Positions 20,554 through 32,416 of a stretch of 64,000 nucleotides of DNA are shown here, in pieces. The DNA comes from Thermothielavioides terrestris NRRL 8126 (lineage: Eukaryota > Ascomycota > Sordariomycetes > Sordariales > Chaetomiaceae), in NCBI RefSeq assembly GCF_000226115.1, contig NC_016459.1, positions 744,001-808,000 of the forward strand. Direction: 5' to 3'. Within the stretch, counting starts at the first letter, position 1. Every line of letters starts with the position of its first letter. A program made the translations under genes and the position numbers. Under the pieces are notes generated by a model, which worked only from the letters and a program-made list of their open reading frames with translations, ran no database searches and was not told the DNA's origin.

Positions 20554-21716
20554 TTATCCCTCGAGCGCAGGGCCTGCAAGGAAGCTTCCAACCACCTCCA
20601 TAAACCGTTCCCGGTCCTCCCAGTGGCTCATGTGGCTCGAGTTCTCCAGCGTAACCCAGCGGACGCGAGGAATTGTTTGGAACCATGGGTCCACTGTGAG
20701 ATCCGTCACCTCGTCGTACCGTCCGTTCAGCAGTAGCGTCTCCACCTGGATCTTGTGCGCATCCTTCCAGCCCTCCCAGTCCTTGAAGGAGCCGACGACG
20801 ATGAATTCGGACGGGCCTTGCCTGTTGCATTGCGTTGGTGCGTCAGATCGCTTCAGCAAGAGGGAGCCAATGCGTATGTTGATAGTTGATAGACACACGC
20901 AAGTAGAATTGCGAGGGCATCTCAATGATACTCACATAGTGTGGTACACCGTCGGGTCGTCCTTGAGGTTCTCAAACGCATTCGCGACAGCGTCGGGGTA
21001 GGGATCCAGGCGGCAGACGTGGCGGGCGTAGAAGACGGCCGCGGCCTTCTCGAACTCCGGACTCTCGTAGTCGCCGCGGCGCTCGCAGTCCTCGATCACC
21101 GTGCGCACGTCCTCGGGCAGCTGGGCCAGCAGCCTGCGCAGGCCCTTGGCGAACAGCGGCATGCTGGCGGGGCCGCTGGAGATGACCAGCTTCTTCAGGC
21201 CCACGGCGCCCGAGCGGGCCGCGTACGCGCCCGCCAGCATGCCGCCCCAGCTCTGGCCCAGGAGGTAGAAGCCCTTCTCGCGCAGACCGAAGTGGTCGAC
21301 GAGGTTGTCGAGCTCGGCGCAGAACAGCTCGAAGGTCCAGAAGGTCGTGTCGCCCGGCTTCTCGCGGAAGTGCGTCGAGTTGCCGCAGCCGATCTGATCG
21401 TAGAAGATGATGGGGATCTTGTACTTGTCGTACAGGTCTACCAGCGAGGTGAGGTAGCGGTGGCCGGCGCCGGGTCCGCCATGCAGGGCGATGAGCGGGG
21501 GCGTCAGGGAGTCCAGGCTACCCACGATCTGGACGGACGTCAGTTCTGCCAGCACGACTTTGATGATGATAGCATCTGAAGCAAAAGGGAGCACGAGAGA
21601 GGGATTGCCAAAATGGGAGATGAACGACGTGCCTTGTACCAGGTCTCAGCCGGCTTGCCGGCATTGGGCGCGTCGAACGGGATTCTGCCCTCGGTTGAAG
21701 GGGTCGCCGCCGCCAT
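20554..21716 (-). CDS. Proline-iminopeptidase-type alpha/beta hydrolase
   Basis: Exons 21716-21629, 21557-20936 and 20821-20554 give 325 residues, the family's normal length. The oxyanion motif is HGGPGAGH, the nucleophile elbow is GQSWGG, the acid is the Asp in LNGRYDEVTD and the His is in SSHMSHWE. The start MAAATPSTEGRIPFD...ETWYK matches the usual family N-terminus. Intron 2 (20935-20822) has GTGAGT/CAG and restores HTMQGPSEF, a conserved joint. The donor of intron 1 (GTCGTT) is weak, so that joint is less sure. Members remove N-terminal proline from peptides or hydrolyse related amides, mostly in the cytosol. The substrate here is inferred from family only. Confidence 0.85.
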
Positions 21717-22234
21717 GCTGACTTTTCTTTTGCAACCGTGAACCAGATTTCTGCTTTGCGATTGCCTGTGCTGATGGTTTGAGACAAAGGAACCTGGAAG
21801 TGAATGAGAGAGGGGTCCTGAAGGTATTCTCAGCCTAGAAAAAAAAGGCGGGTCGCGCCCCTCTGTGCCCGTCCAACTTGGATGGCAGCTCACGTCGTTG
21901 GGGTCCGTGTGTGCCGTGTGTCCCGCAGGTGTTGGTTCTGCTGACTTTGGCTGACGGGTCTGTCAGAGTCGCATGCAGGGCATTGTGAAGTACCTACACT
22001 ACCTTAGTACAGTACACTACACTAGCCGGATGCAACATGCGTGATTCGAAATCCTTGGGATGAAGAGAACGCCTCCCAATTTGCTTTTCAAGAATGTTCC
22101 CATGCATGTCATACACCTCCTCCAGGGTATGGAATCCTACAGTTCAACCCTGGTTTGTTTCCATGTTACTCCCGGTCTGGATTCCGCAGTTTGGTGCTTG
22201 CGCCACTTTCTGACAAGGACTTCACAACCAACCA
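21717..22234. other. Intergenic, promoter of the hydrolase
   Basis: No supported gene. It separates the hydrolase start from the fold-back element. Confidence 0.5.
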
Positions 22235-22737
22235 TTGTGGTTCTCAAACACCAGGTCAAAGTGGGTCCAAGAGAGGTCTGCTACGCACACACTTTTTCTA
22301 TAGAAGCCCCAAACATATTCTACAACAGTAGCCCACATAGTGCTTACGCAAATAGTAGAAGGCTCTAGATATAGATATTCAGTGCCGTAGAGTCCGAATC
22401 GGCAGTCAGATTAATAGTGCGCGCAAGACGCGCTAAGATCTAGATAGATGTAATATTAGTGTAAAATACCTTCTTTACATTAGATTTTGCGTAAAATACA
22501 TGTAATTTTACAGATATCTAGGTCCATCTAGATCTCGGCGCGTCTTGCACACGCCATCAATCTGACTATAGATTCGGATTCTACAGCATTGAATATATAT
22601 AGCTAGAGCCCTCTACTCTACGCGCAAGCGCTATATAGGCTACTGTTGTGGAATATCATCTTGGGCTTCTATGGAAAAAGTGTGTACGTAGCAGACCTCT
22701 CTTGGACCCACTTTGACCTGGTGTTTGAGAACCACAA
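22235..22737. mobile_element. Fold-back (palindromic) element, about 503 bp
   Basis: The outer roughly 100 bases form near-perfect inverted repeats beginning TTGTGGTTCTCAAACACC. Inner segments also pair (AGTCCGAATC with GATTCGGATT, AGATCTAGATAGATG with CATCTAGATCT), so nearly the whole element is one palindrome centred near 22486. The centre is TA-rich and RIP-like. No coding capacity. The exact ends and target duplication are uncertain (CA on both sides at most). Confidence 0.8.
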
Positions 22738-23351
22738 CAAAAATCGGCCCTTTAGCCCACCTGTCATCTCTTCTCATGGTCGATATCGCAAATCCATGGA
22801 ACGGGTCGAATCCAAACCACCAACTGCATTCAAACCACCACACTTGCGTTCGATCCGCCATTGCAACCAATCCACCACACTCGAGGTTCGAGGAGGCCAT
22901 TCAGGAGGCATGGGCGGCTAACCTGAAGACTTCCTCCGACGGCTTGCATGCTCAACGCCCTAACGGCTCCGCGTAATAATTGAGAACCGGGGGGTGCTGC
23001 ATCTATGTAGTACTGTAATGATGCTTCCGTTGCAATAGTATACGTATGTAGCAACTGTATGTGGCTTTGACTGATTCGGGTTTAATTGATCGACTTGTTC
23101 CGCGCTAGGGTTCACCCGCCTCGCTTCCAGGTTTTCTCGGCCGCAGCTGCCGGGCCGAGCGCGATCTTCAGCTCCTCCTTGCCCATAGTGTATCTGCATC
23201 TCCCTTGTCCTTGTCCAACCCGATGAGATACACTAGCAACCCCTGACATCCCTCTTAGCAGAGTAAAGCCGGACCCTGTTATGGTGAACAGCATTGACAA
23301 CCGGCTCCGGTGTTCAATCACTCACTTCTCCCGCGCGAGTCATCTTGAAGC
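22738..23351. other. Intergenic, no gene seen
   Basis: Short frames only, with no motif or composition to support a gene. Confidence 0.5.
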
Positions 23352-24379
23352 TCAAGCCTCTTCCTTCCCCTCATAGGGCCCCGGCAGATACGTGTAAGTT
23401 CCTGGAACGAGTGCCCTCTTCCTGGCCCAGTTACTCAAGCTATCCCACTTTATACACGTTGTTACCGCGCTCGATCTCAGCTCCTTGTTGAAGGGGTCGT
23501 GAGAGTCCTTCACCCACTCCGCCGTGTACAACGCGGTGTTGGTGTGGCACATGAGAGCTTGGCGAATAGAATCAATGCAATGGTCTGTAAGATGCGCTAA
23601 GTTAGTCTCCGCGTAGTCTGCCTGCCTGCCTGGCTCTGACGGAGGTGCGTGATGCCTTGCCTGAATGCGCCTTGGAGAACCCCTCCGAGTCCTTGGCGTC
23701 TCCTAAGAGCGGACCGTAGTAGTCCCAGTGCACCACCCGCCGAAGGTTGTAAAGGCAGTGCATGTGGTGATACACGCCGAGAACACCGACGTAGTCGCCG
23801 CCGTTGACCCTGACTCTGTGGGTGCGGTTCTCGTGCAGGATGCTCATCTCGTCCTCCGAGATGCGGATATTCAGAGCTGTAGGGAGATGGAGAAAGACTG
23901 CGTCAGAGAGCGCAGCCACGCCAACCAGTATTGACAGGAGAGGCTTCTTCTCACCGTACAACAAGTCCTCCCAGGCCGCATCCACCTCCTCAGATAGACC
24001 CAGATTCCACGGGTGCTGCATCTCACCCCATTCCGGTCTCTCCTCGTACTCCAAGATCCTGTCCGGCAGGGCTTCTGTTTTTCAGCATTCGGTAGACGCT
24101 ATCGGGTGTTCCTCACGTGCTGAAGTGTTCCTCATGCCTAGCTGGCTTGCAAGACGTTCTGCCCACCGCGACGTGCGCGGTCAGCACACCGGCAATGTAC
24201 AGCAGGAGAGCGACGGCGATCAGAGAGACAGCGTTGGTGCGCAACCACAGACGAGCCCGCTGGCCGTGGCCGCGCCTCGGATGACCGCGCGATTGCAGGT
24301 CCGAGGCGCTATCGCAGTCGTCGGAGCAACTCGCCGTATCGAGCAAGAGCTCTCGTTAATCTTGCGACAACTTCTCCAT
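23352..24379 (-). pseudogene. UstYa-like (DUF3328) protein, probably broken
   Basis: Family hallmarks are clear. There is a single membrane helix (SLIAVALLLYIAGVL, near 24200-24250) and a helical stretch HPWNLGLSEEVDAAW. Two HxxHC-type metal motifs are seen, YHHMHCLYNLRR (near 23755-23790) and DHCIDSIRQAL (near 23550-23584). The last exon is 23584-23352, with a preceding GC-AG intron (donor GCAAGG at 23660). The only plausible ATG (24379) is followed by an in-frame TAA at codon 8, then the frame continues openly into the membrane helix. I also find no phase-consistent splice between the membrane exon and the exon starting near 24071. UstYa proteins oxidise and cyclise peptides in RiPP pathways or modify other metabolites. 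This copy is probably inactive unless the start lies elsewhere. Confidence 0.6.
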
Positions 24380-25109
24380 GGTTAGCATGGACGGGGAGCA
24401 CAGGCGAGAAGTCTCGAAATGCAGATGCCACGGAGGAGAAAGCTGAGTCAAAGGTGTTCGGTCGGCGCGCAACGGCTCGATGATAAGCGCATGTAGGGTA
24501 GGCGTTTGATGCAAGTCTGCCTCCCTAGGACTCAGGGAGGGACTTGGCTGTAGACTGTTGTTTCTCTCGTCCCACACATCACACCAGTCCGAGGGACTTC
24601 TCGCGTTTGGGTCAGCCGCGCAGGAGCACCTCCTAACCATGGGTCTGAGCCGGCCACACGTCCAAACAAGGCTCGTGACTGGCCGGCGGAGACGCTCATC
24701 ACGATCCTCCTGTGTCCCCGGGCGCCGTCTAATAGCTGACAGTGTGATGACAACGGCATGATCCAGCACGACTGCACCGTATTGCAATCCTACATCCATA
24801 AATCAATAATTGATACCAGAGGCGGTGTGATTGTGCTGGTGGGCAGCAGGGAGGTGATCGGTTGCGAGTCCAATGGAGATGCCCTCTCAAAGCGGCAGGT
24901 ATGCAGTTGACTCTTGTGTGAACATGACCTTGCCGGGACTGCCGGTGCTGCTCTGTTCTCAAGACGGAACCAGACCACCAGATGCCCATAAGGCCAAGGT
25001 CTTGCATGAAGGATCAGGCGCAGAAGTCGGACCTCTCCGTACATGTTCTGTCTTTGGCCCGGAGGCGTGAATATCCAGCATCACTGCCGGTTCTGAGGTT
25101 TCTGGCGCC
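24380..25109. other. Divergent intergenic region
   Basis: About 0.7 kb between the UstYa relic and the small secreted peptide gene, which diverge from it. No supported coding frame. Confidence 0.5.
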
Positions 25110-25116
25110 TATATAA
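25110..25116 (+). promoter_or_regulatory. TATA box of the small secreted peptide gene
   Basis: TATATAA lies 147 bases before the ATG at 25257, followed by a pyrimidine-rich leader, a common fungal promoter arrangement. Confidence 0.45.
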
Positions 25117-25256
25117 CGCTCACTTCAAGCATACCCTCTCCCAGACTCCCTGCTTTCTTGCCCCGCGGACCTGCTCCAATCTCCTGAGCCCCCCTGATTA
25201 TCTTCTTCTGTTGCCTGCGTTCCCTCAATCTTGCCCGCTTCTCCACCGCTTCCAAA

Positions 25257-25497
25257 ATGCTCCTCAGCATTCTCGTCTTCGCTGTTCTGGGATGCGGCAC
25301 ACTGGCGTCTCCGATCTCAGGTATGCCCTTCGTCCTTGGGGCTCAGCCGCCGCTCTGACCCTCGCGACTGTTCCAAGACCCTTTGCTCACCTGTGCTTAC
25401 CGCAGCGAATCGCAATGTGGGATCGGCCCTCGAGATCGTCTTTAACGACGCCCCAGTTGTTGCGGAAGAATCGGCGCCCGCGGTGTCTGAGGAGTGA
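25257..25497 (+). CDS. Small secreted peptide (51 residues)
   Basis: Exons 25257-25320 and 25406-25497 are joined by an 85-nt intron (GTATGC...CGCAG). The product begins MLLSILVFAVLGCGTLASPIS, a good signal peptide with likely cleavage after LAS. A mature tail of about 33 residues follows, acidic and rich in Ala/Val/Glu and without cysteine or internal repeats. It has a TATA box and a pyrimidine-rich leader. I do not recognise a family. It could be an apoplastic small secreted protein or a processed peptide. The neighbouring UstYa relic diverges from it. The Copia element begins 140 bases downstream of its stop. Confidence 0.6.
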
Positions 25498-25637
25498 GCG
25501 CACGCTCTAGTTACGGTGGCACTCTAAGTCTTTCCCCGCATGCGATTGTGGCTCTTGTGGAGCGATGGAGGATTAGGTATTTGGAGGAAGACGGCCCGGA
25601 AATGTTCGAGGCAAGAGACATCAGCTGGCAAAGGAAC

Positions 25638-25836
25638 TGACACGCTACAGCGAGCTGCAAGGTGTGGTTGCAACGGTAGGATCGTAGCAGAGCATCGGAA
25701 TACAAAGAGAGTGCGTTGTTCCAGTACAAAGGAAAGCTAAAGAGCGAACAGAGCATAGTATATATATATCCAAGAGTAGGGAAACTATGGCCAGTGCGTT
25801 ATACCAAGCTCTAAACCCCTTACCCCTGACGTGACA
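25638..25836 (-). repeat. Copia 3' LTR (element orientation)
   Basis: 199 bp, TG...CA ends, only lightly mutated. It retains CA/TG dinucleotides that are TA in the partner LTR. Confidence 0.93.
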
Positions 25837-26129
25837 TACCCCCCAGTTGTTCAACAGAGCGCCTAAGTATATACAATTGAACAACTATACTATAAAAAAC
25901 TATAATATAGGAAATCCTTATAAATAGTAGGTTATATAGAAGTAGGTTGTATAAAGCTATAAGAAATTCTAAAGTGCGATTCTAGCTAATTAGAGCGCTT
26001 AGATCTAAGAGAGGTATAAATTCCTACCTATAGGAGCTTAAACTTCCTTCTTCCTATATATATCCTCTTATTTGTATATATAGTAGCTACTACTATTATC
26101 ACTATTCCTAGCTCCCTAGAGTATATAAA

Positions 26130-27146
26130 ACTACTATACCTCTATACTTTGATATCTTTTTAAATGAATCGCTTATACCTTCGCCTACTCCTTTAGAGTA
26201 GGGTAATAGCGCCGAAGAGCTTATAGTAGAGCCTACTACCCTATATACCGCTTCTAAAGAGCCTACTACGCCTTCTTCTAATCGGCATTATAGTCCTCTA
26301 GTCGAGTAAGTTATATGCTCTTCCTTCTAGTTCACTACTATATCGCCCTAATATACCCCCTAGTTATACTCTATAAATAACTATAGAGTATAAGATCTTA
26401 TACTTAAGTTATATATACATTACTTTTATAGGCTTCTACAATAAAATCTATTACAACTATAATAGCTATAGTATATATTGCTAGTACTATAAACGCTTTA
26501 ACTATAGCTATAAGCTGATCCTACCTATTACTATAGAGAAGGTATAAGCTCTAACTATAGCTATTAACGACTTTAACTAAAAGGTGAGTCCTAATTATCT
26601 ATTACTCTATAACCTCCTTCTAATAGCTAAGTAAGTAGCAAAGAAGATTCACCCTATACTTCGTACACTCTTAAACGATCCCTAGGAGGTTAAAGAAAAA
26701 AGAGAGTAGTAAGATATAAAGATAATAGAGCTAAAGGAGTAGCAGCTTTAGTAGTAGATATAGGAGTAGATATAGGAGGGTCTTATAGTCGTCTAGGGTA
26801 GAGCCCTAGATAACCCCCTCGGTTTTATACCTACAACGTTGATAGAAAGTAAGGTATAGGAGATACTCTCTAAGTAGGTAGAGAGCGATAAACTAGTTGA
26901 TAATCGAGAGCTAGAGTAGGTTGTTATATATACAATAGAGCTAGTAAAGCGGTTAAAAATACGAGCTAAGATCCTTTAGCTTTAGGGAAAGGTAGTAATA
27001 ATAGAGCTTATTAATCGTTAGAATATATAAGGCGAGAGTATAGAATAGCAATAGTAGATAGTCTTTAAAAAGAAGATAGTTAACTCCCTTGCTCTTTTCT
27101 TGCCTAACGTATATTTTAAAGGTTTAATAGAATATAGAAGTGCTTG
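26130..27146 (+). pseudogene. Decayed antisense ORF between Copia pol and 3' LTR
   Basis: On the plus strand, opposite to gag-pol, two overlapping stretches read as protein if TAG/TAA are taken as RIP-altered Gln codons. From about 26130 to 26400 there is a hydrophilic Ser/Pro/Thr-rich part. From about 26370 to the TGA at 27144-27146, in the next frame, there is a Lys/Glu/Leu/Ile-rich part with coiled-coil character (for example KIHPILRTLLNDP). A one-base indel or a lost intron (a GTAAGT lies at 26308) would explain the frame change. The minus strand here has no recognisable pol similarity and has TGA stops. No family recognised. Confidence 0.5.
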
Positions 27147-30100
27147 AACTTCTACCTCAAGAGCTACTTCGTTAAACCGTTTATAGGTATCTATACTATA
27201 GGAAGATAGAGTATATTGAACTATTTATTCTAATACTTTTAACAAAGCTATATATTGTAAATATCTATATAATATAGATAAGTATTAATCTTTGTATACT
27301 CTCCTACTATAAGGCGAATCGTCTGCCAATTGTTATAGAAGATCTTCTAGAGCTCTCTAGTCTCGAACACAAGGTCCTTAAATAAGCGCTTTAAAGCGAT
27401 CGTCTTAGCTATAGTAATCGATAGAGCTTTCAACTCTACCTTAGTAGAAGATATAGTAACAGTATCTTACTATATAGCCTTCTAAGAGATTAACCTACTA
27501 AAGAGCATTATAATATAGCCCTATAAAGAGTATTATATATCTAGATCGTTAGTATATAATACGTTGGATATAATCTAGAGTACCTAATAAACGACCCTAC
27601 CCCTATACTATATATTAAGGAAGTATATAGTATATAGGTACTAGATAACTTATTTCGCTATTTTAATATACTCTAGTCCTAGATTCGTTAGGAACTAAGA
27701 GAGCTTTGTAGCTATAAATATAACGTTGGGCTAGATTATAACTATAGAGTAGAGGATCGAGCCTATAAGCTCTTAGTACAGTTTAATCTACTTAGAAGTC
27801 GCTTCTCCCTCGAACTTACAAAGCTCCTCTATAAAGAGAGGAATAGCTAAAGTATTTATAATATTAAAGAGACTATACTTCTTTACAATCTTCTTAATAT
27901 ACTAGTTGTATATAAGCTAAATTTTATATACTCTATAGTTATAGATAACCTTAATCCTAAGGAAGTATTTAATATTACTCTACTTATATACCTTATACTT
28001 TGCTTTAATACCTTTTATAATATACTCTATAGCTATAGCGTTATCTCGATAGTAAACTACTAAGAAGTTATCGATATAGAAGATAAGGATTATCTTCTTC
28101 TTAGGGTCGAGGAATAGGTAGGGTTCTTCTATAGAAGGCTATATACTAAGCTCTTTAAGAGTATTATAGAACTTATTGTACTATAGGAGTAGTAAGTCCT
28201 TTAGCCTATAGAGAGCCTTTAGAAGCTCTATATAGATCCTTAGTTTCTTAAATCCCTCTAGAAGCTTATAAGTCATCTACTCTATATCTAGCTTCCTTGT
28301 ATTTAGGAACGTCTACTTAATATTGAACTACTTTACCTTAAGGTCAAAGTACATTGTAAACGCTATAATAATATAAAAAGAGTATATAGCGAAGGTAGCT
28401 ATATATATATTCGCGATATTAGTAGTATCTTATAGATCGCCTTATATATAGATATACGCCTTATACTTCTTAAGGTTGCTATCCTTGTCAAGCTTATAAT
28501 TGAACATCTATTTTAAGGGCAAAGGACGTATTTTCGTATACTCTCGCTTAATCTCTTGCTACGTTCCTTTGCTTATAAGATTATAGATCTCCTTATACGT
28601 AGCTACCTTAAACTCCTTCCTATATAGGTAGTTCTCTAAGTCTCTCTAGCTCTTCGAAAGAGGGAGGAGCTTAATATTGTAATATATCGTTAGTATCTAG
28701 CTAATAGCGGTAATAAACACTATATATAGGGTCTAAAACAACTCTAGGGAAAGCGTCTTAATACCCTCCTAAGATATAGGAAAGAGCGTTTTATTACTAT
28801 CGTAGTGTTCCTAGGAAGTAAGATCTAGGTAATCAATCTAGAACCTTAGCCCTAGGTTCTCCTACATTTCTAATAACCTAATAAAGAAAATATATATATA
28901 CTCTAAAGCTATATTCAGAGCTATATTCTTATACGCTTTTATAGAAGGCTTCTAAATCTATATACTCCTCTTTATAGGTATAAGATACTCCCTAGGCTTA
29001 TATTATAGTTTTAATATACTTGTTCCTAGCTTATTAGTCGAAGGTTGCGTTTATAGAGCTTTAGGCCCTATAGGCTAAGCATCTTATTCCATTATATATT
29101 CTATTGTATTGTAGAACATATCCTTTTCCTTACTTTATAAAGCTATAGGCTCTATAGATAGAGACGCCTCCTTATACTTACTTTATAGAGCTAGGGGCTC
29201 TATAGGCGGAGAAGCCCTATATTCGCTCCTAGGGGCAACGCCTTATAGGATAGCTATAGCCGGCCTAAGATCCTTAGATACTCTACTAGTCTCTAGAAGA
29301 GCATTAGAATCATCGACCGGACCCCTATTTCCGTTATCACCTCTATCTATAAGCTCTTTCTATAGCTAAGTCTACAATTTTAGTAACATCTTAAGGGTTA
29401 AGAGTCTACCCTATATATACGCTTCCCCTACCTCTAAGTCTTGACCTAGTAGTATACTTTTATACTTGAGAACTATAATAGTAATAGACTTAAACGTTAG
29501 TCCTCTATATTCGAGTTTATAGAACGTTCGAAGAATCGACCTAGTGTCCTAGGTCTCTTTAACCCCTTTGTCTAGGTACTCTATTACCTCTTTAATAATA
29601 GTAACTTCTTAAATTAAAAGCTTTTCTTTACCTAGATAATAAAAGGTCTTCTTATCGAATATTATATTCCTTATTACAATGACCTTATTGAGCTTAGGTA
29701 CTTAAATATAGTAAATGTTAGATACTCTATACCTAACTAAGTACCTAATTTGCCTATATAGTTGTACTTTGAATTCTCTTTTCTAATACCTAGCTTTATA
29801 CTCTTTATCTAAAGGGTATACTCTATAGCTATATACAAAGATCCTAGACTAGTTGGGGTATAGATTTACTATTAACGTTTAGTAGAAGGTTAGCTTCTAC
29901 TAACGAAAGTAGTTCTTAAACTAGGAGTAGAGTACTTCGTTAGGGCTTCGAAGACTATAAGTATAGCTAGGCAAAATAGAATATAAGAAGGCTACTACCT
30001 TTATTCCCTCTAGCTAGAGCTTTATAGGCAGGTTTACAATAGTAAATATCTTTATACTTTTAAGCTATAAGATTTGCTCTACTTACTTTAAAGCTCCGTT

Positions 30101-32320
30101 TAGCTATAAAGTATATATTAGCGTAAGCTCTAAGTCGATACCCTCGTTGTATACCTAGAGCTAGTAAGCTATTAGTTAACGATCTTCTAATACAATGACT
30201 CCTATATCGTTGTCCTAGCGGATCTTATAGACATTAAGTCCCTACTACCGTTTAACCTAGCGTTCGAAAGCTCTAACGGTATTAAAGAGCTTAGTTTAAC
30301 CTTTATTAAAGAGTGTAAAAGCCTAAATCTATCTATTATATTCGTCCTTAATTGTAAGGAGGTACTAGGATCCGTTAAACCTAGGAGGGAATAAAAAGAG
30401 GTCTCAAAAGATACACTAGAATAGGCGTAGAGCGTAATACTTTATTTTATAAAACGTATTATACTCTCTAGTATATAACAGAGTATATACCTTATATTTG
30501 ATTATCGATATTCTCTAGATCTTAACGTTCTTAGCGCTCTATACTAATGCCTAAAGAGCTTTCTAACCTAGATATCTAGATCTCTTATACTAGAGCTCCT
30601 TAGTATCTTCTCTCTCTTAAAGTATATATAACGTATATAACCTTATATTATTTTTATAAACAATTGTATTTACTATTACTAAGCCTATAAAGCTCTATAA
30701 AGGTTAGAGAGTACAAAGGTAAAAGGAAAGGTTCTTCGATTCTAGGAAAACTATATTAAACTTACGAACTAACTACTTAACCTTTATACTTTTCTTAAAC
30801 GTTCTATACTATAGAGAGTAGTCTAGACCTAAATATTAGACACTAGCTATATATAGAGCGGTTTTTAATACGATATTAGTATAAAAGCCCTTTACTATAG
30901 CGACGTTCTTTAAATGGAGGTCTATAGTTCCTTTCCTCTACTCTTTATCTAGTACCTCCTTTATAATATACTCTCCTCTTCCTAAAATAGGGAAAGTAGT
31001 AGTATCTACTTCTATATAATCACCGTCTCTCAATAGTATAAAGGTACTAGGAACTAGGAGCTTTTTATCGTTAACAATATATAGAGTAGTATAGTTATCG
31101 AGGAGAATACTTTAAAAGAGCTAGTAGATAACAATAGTTAAGAATATAAGTAGGTAGTAAGCTCCTTTACTAAAGAGGCTTAGGTCGATAATAATATAGA
31201 TGATCTTATTAGAAAGAGCTAAGCTAGAGTTCCCCTACTCTATGGAGCTAGAGCTATACTGCTTTTAAAGGCTCTTCTAAAGGGAATACCACTTTAGTTC
31301 GTTGAAGCGTTCTCTAATTTTAGCAATTTATATTTCTAAAAGCTTATAATAGCCCTTCTCTACCCTAGTGATTATTATCTAAAGAAACTAGTAGTCGACT
31401 AGCTTCTACTTATATTTACTATTAGCTTTATAAAGATATAGGTAGAGCTTTAAACTATAAAAGCCTATACTATTTGAGGAACTATTACTTTAAGCTACTC
31501 TTAAAGAGGTAAATATACTATAGCTAAGCCCTTTAGAATAGGCGTTGTCGATCTAGATACTAAGGCGAGTACCTAGCTTATCGAGAGTAGGAATTAGGCG
31601 CCTTTTAGCTTTAAGTACCTCGATCTTAGAGAGCTAGTAGCGAGCCTAGTCTAGGGCAATCCAATAGCCAATCGCCTCGATAAAGTGCTTAGAAGCTCTA
31701 GGTCCAATAACCTCTAGGATATCGAAGCTCTTTATATATAGGTACGCTTCGTTCTAAGAATAATACTACTTATATAGATTGATATCTGCTCTATAAACTT
31801 CTTATAGGACTATTATATATTAGTAAGTAGCTATATCTTCTATAAGAACATTAGTAGGTATAAGCTACTTATAGAGCTTATAGATAAAGGCTTAGAGGCT
31901 ACTAAGGCTAATGTTTAAGATAACGATATATATAGCGTTAAGTAGAGGCTAGTAGATAGAGCGTATAATCTACTAGTTAATAAACGAATATGATTTAACC
32001 TTATTCTCCTAGATAATAGAGATTATAAAGTAGTCTTTATATATAGCTTTAAACTTAGTAGCAACCTCTTATTCAATAGGAGCCTAAACTTACTCTAGAG
32101 GAACGCCTAATGCCTTAGTATACTTTTTATAAAGCTCTTCGATTACATTTTCCTCTATAGGAACTTTCGGTCGTTTATCCTAAAGCTCGTTAAGAGCATT
32201 TAGATTATATTTATCCTAGATACTATTGCTTAAAGCTAAGATCTTAAGCTCTATAAACTATTTAGTCTAATCTATATAGGACTAGAGTATAATGGTTGAG
32301 TTGCTCTCAATAGTCGTTAT
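27104..32320 (-). pseudogene. Copia gag-pol relic
   Basis: Minus-strand blocks: a gag-like helical region from about 32320 to 31450, and the integrase core and C-terminal part near 30400-29950 (including SPNEVLYSQF-type text). The reverse-transcriptase catalytic block FYIDNF lies near 28060-28080, which is the YVDD motif with the second Asp changed to Asn by G-to-A. RNase H blocks follow (ELKALSI...IALKRLF near 27380-27450 and QTIRLI near 27330-27350), and the end of pol has NGLTK near 27180. In the blocks I translated, the interrupting stops are TAG/TAA at Gln positions. Inactive. Confidence 0.88.
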
Positions 32321-32397
32321 ATTGAGATGTAGAGCGTAAGAAAAAGAGAGAGAGAGAGAGAGAGCTTACTATAGGTTACTTACTATATACAATTATA

Positions 32398-32416
32398 GAG
32401 CGTCTAGGCTTATAAC
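32398..32416 (-). other. Copia primer-binding site, half tRNA-Met type
   Basis: Directly next to the 5' LTR, the minus strand reads GTTATAAGCCTAGACGCTC. With RIP transitions reversed this complements the anticodon stem-loop of a methionine tRNA (loop CTCATAA) rather than a tRNA 3' end. That is the known arrangement for half-tRNA-primed Copia elements. Confidence 0.65.
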
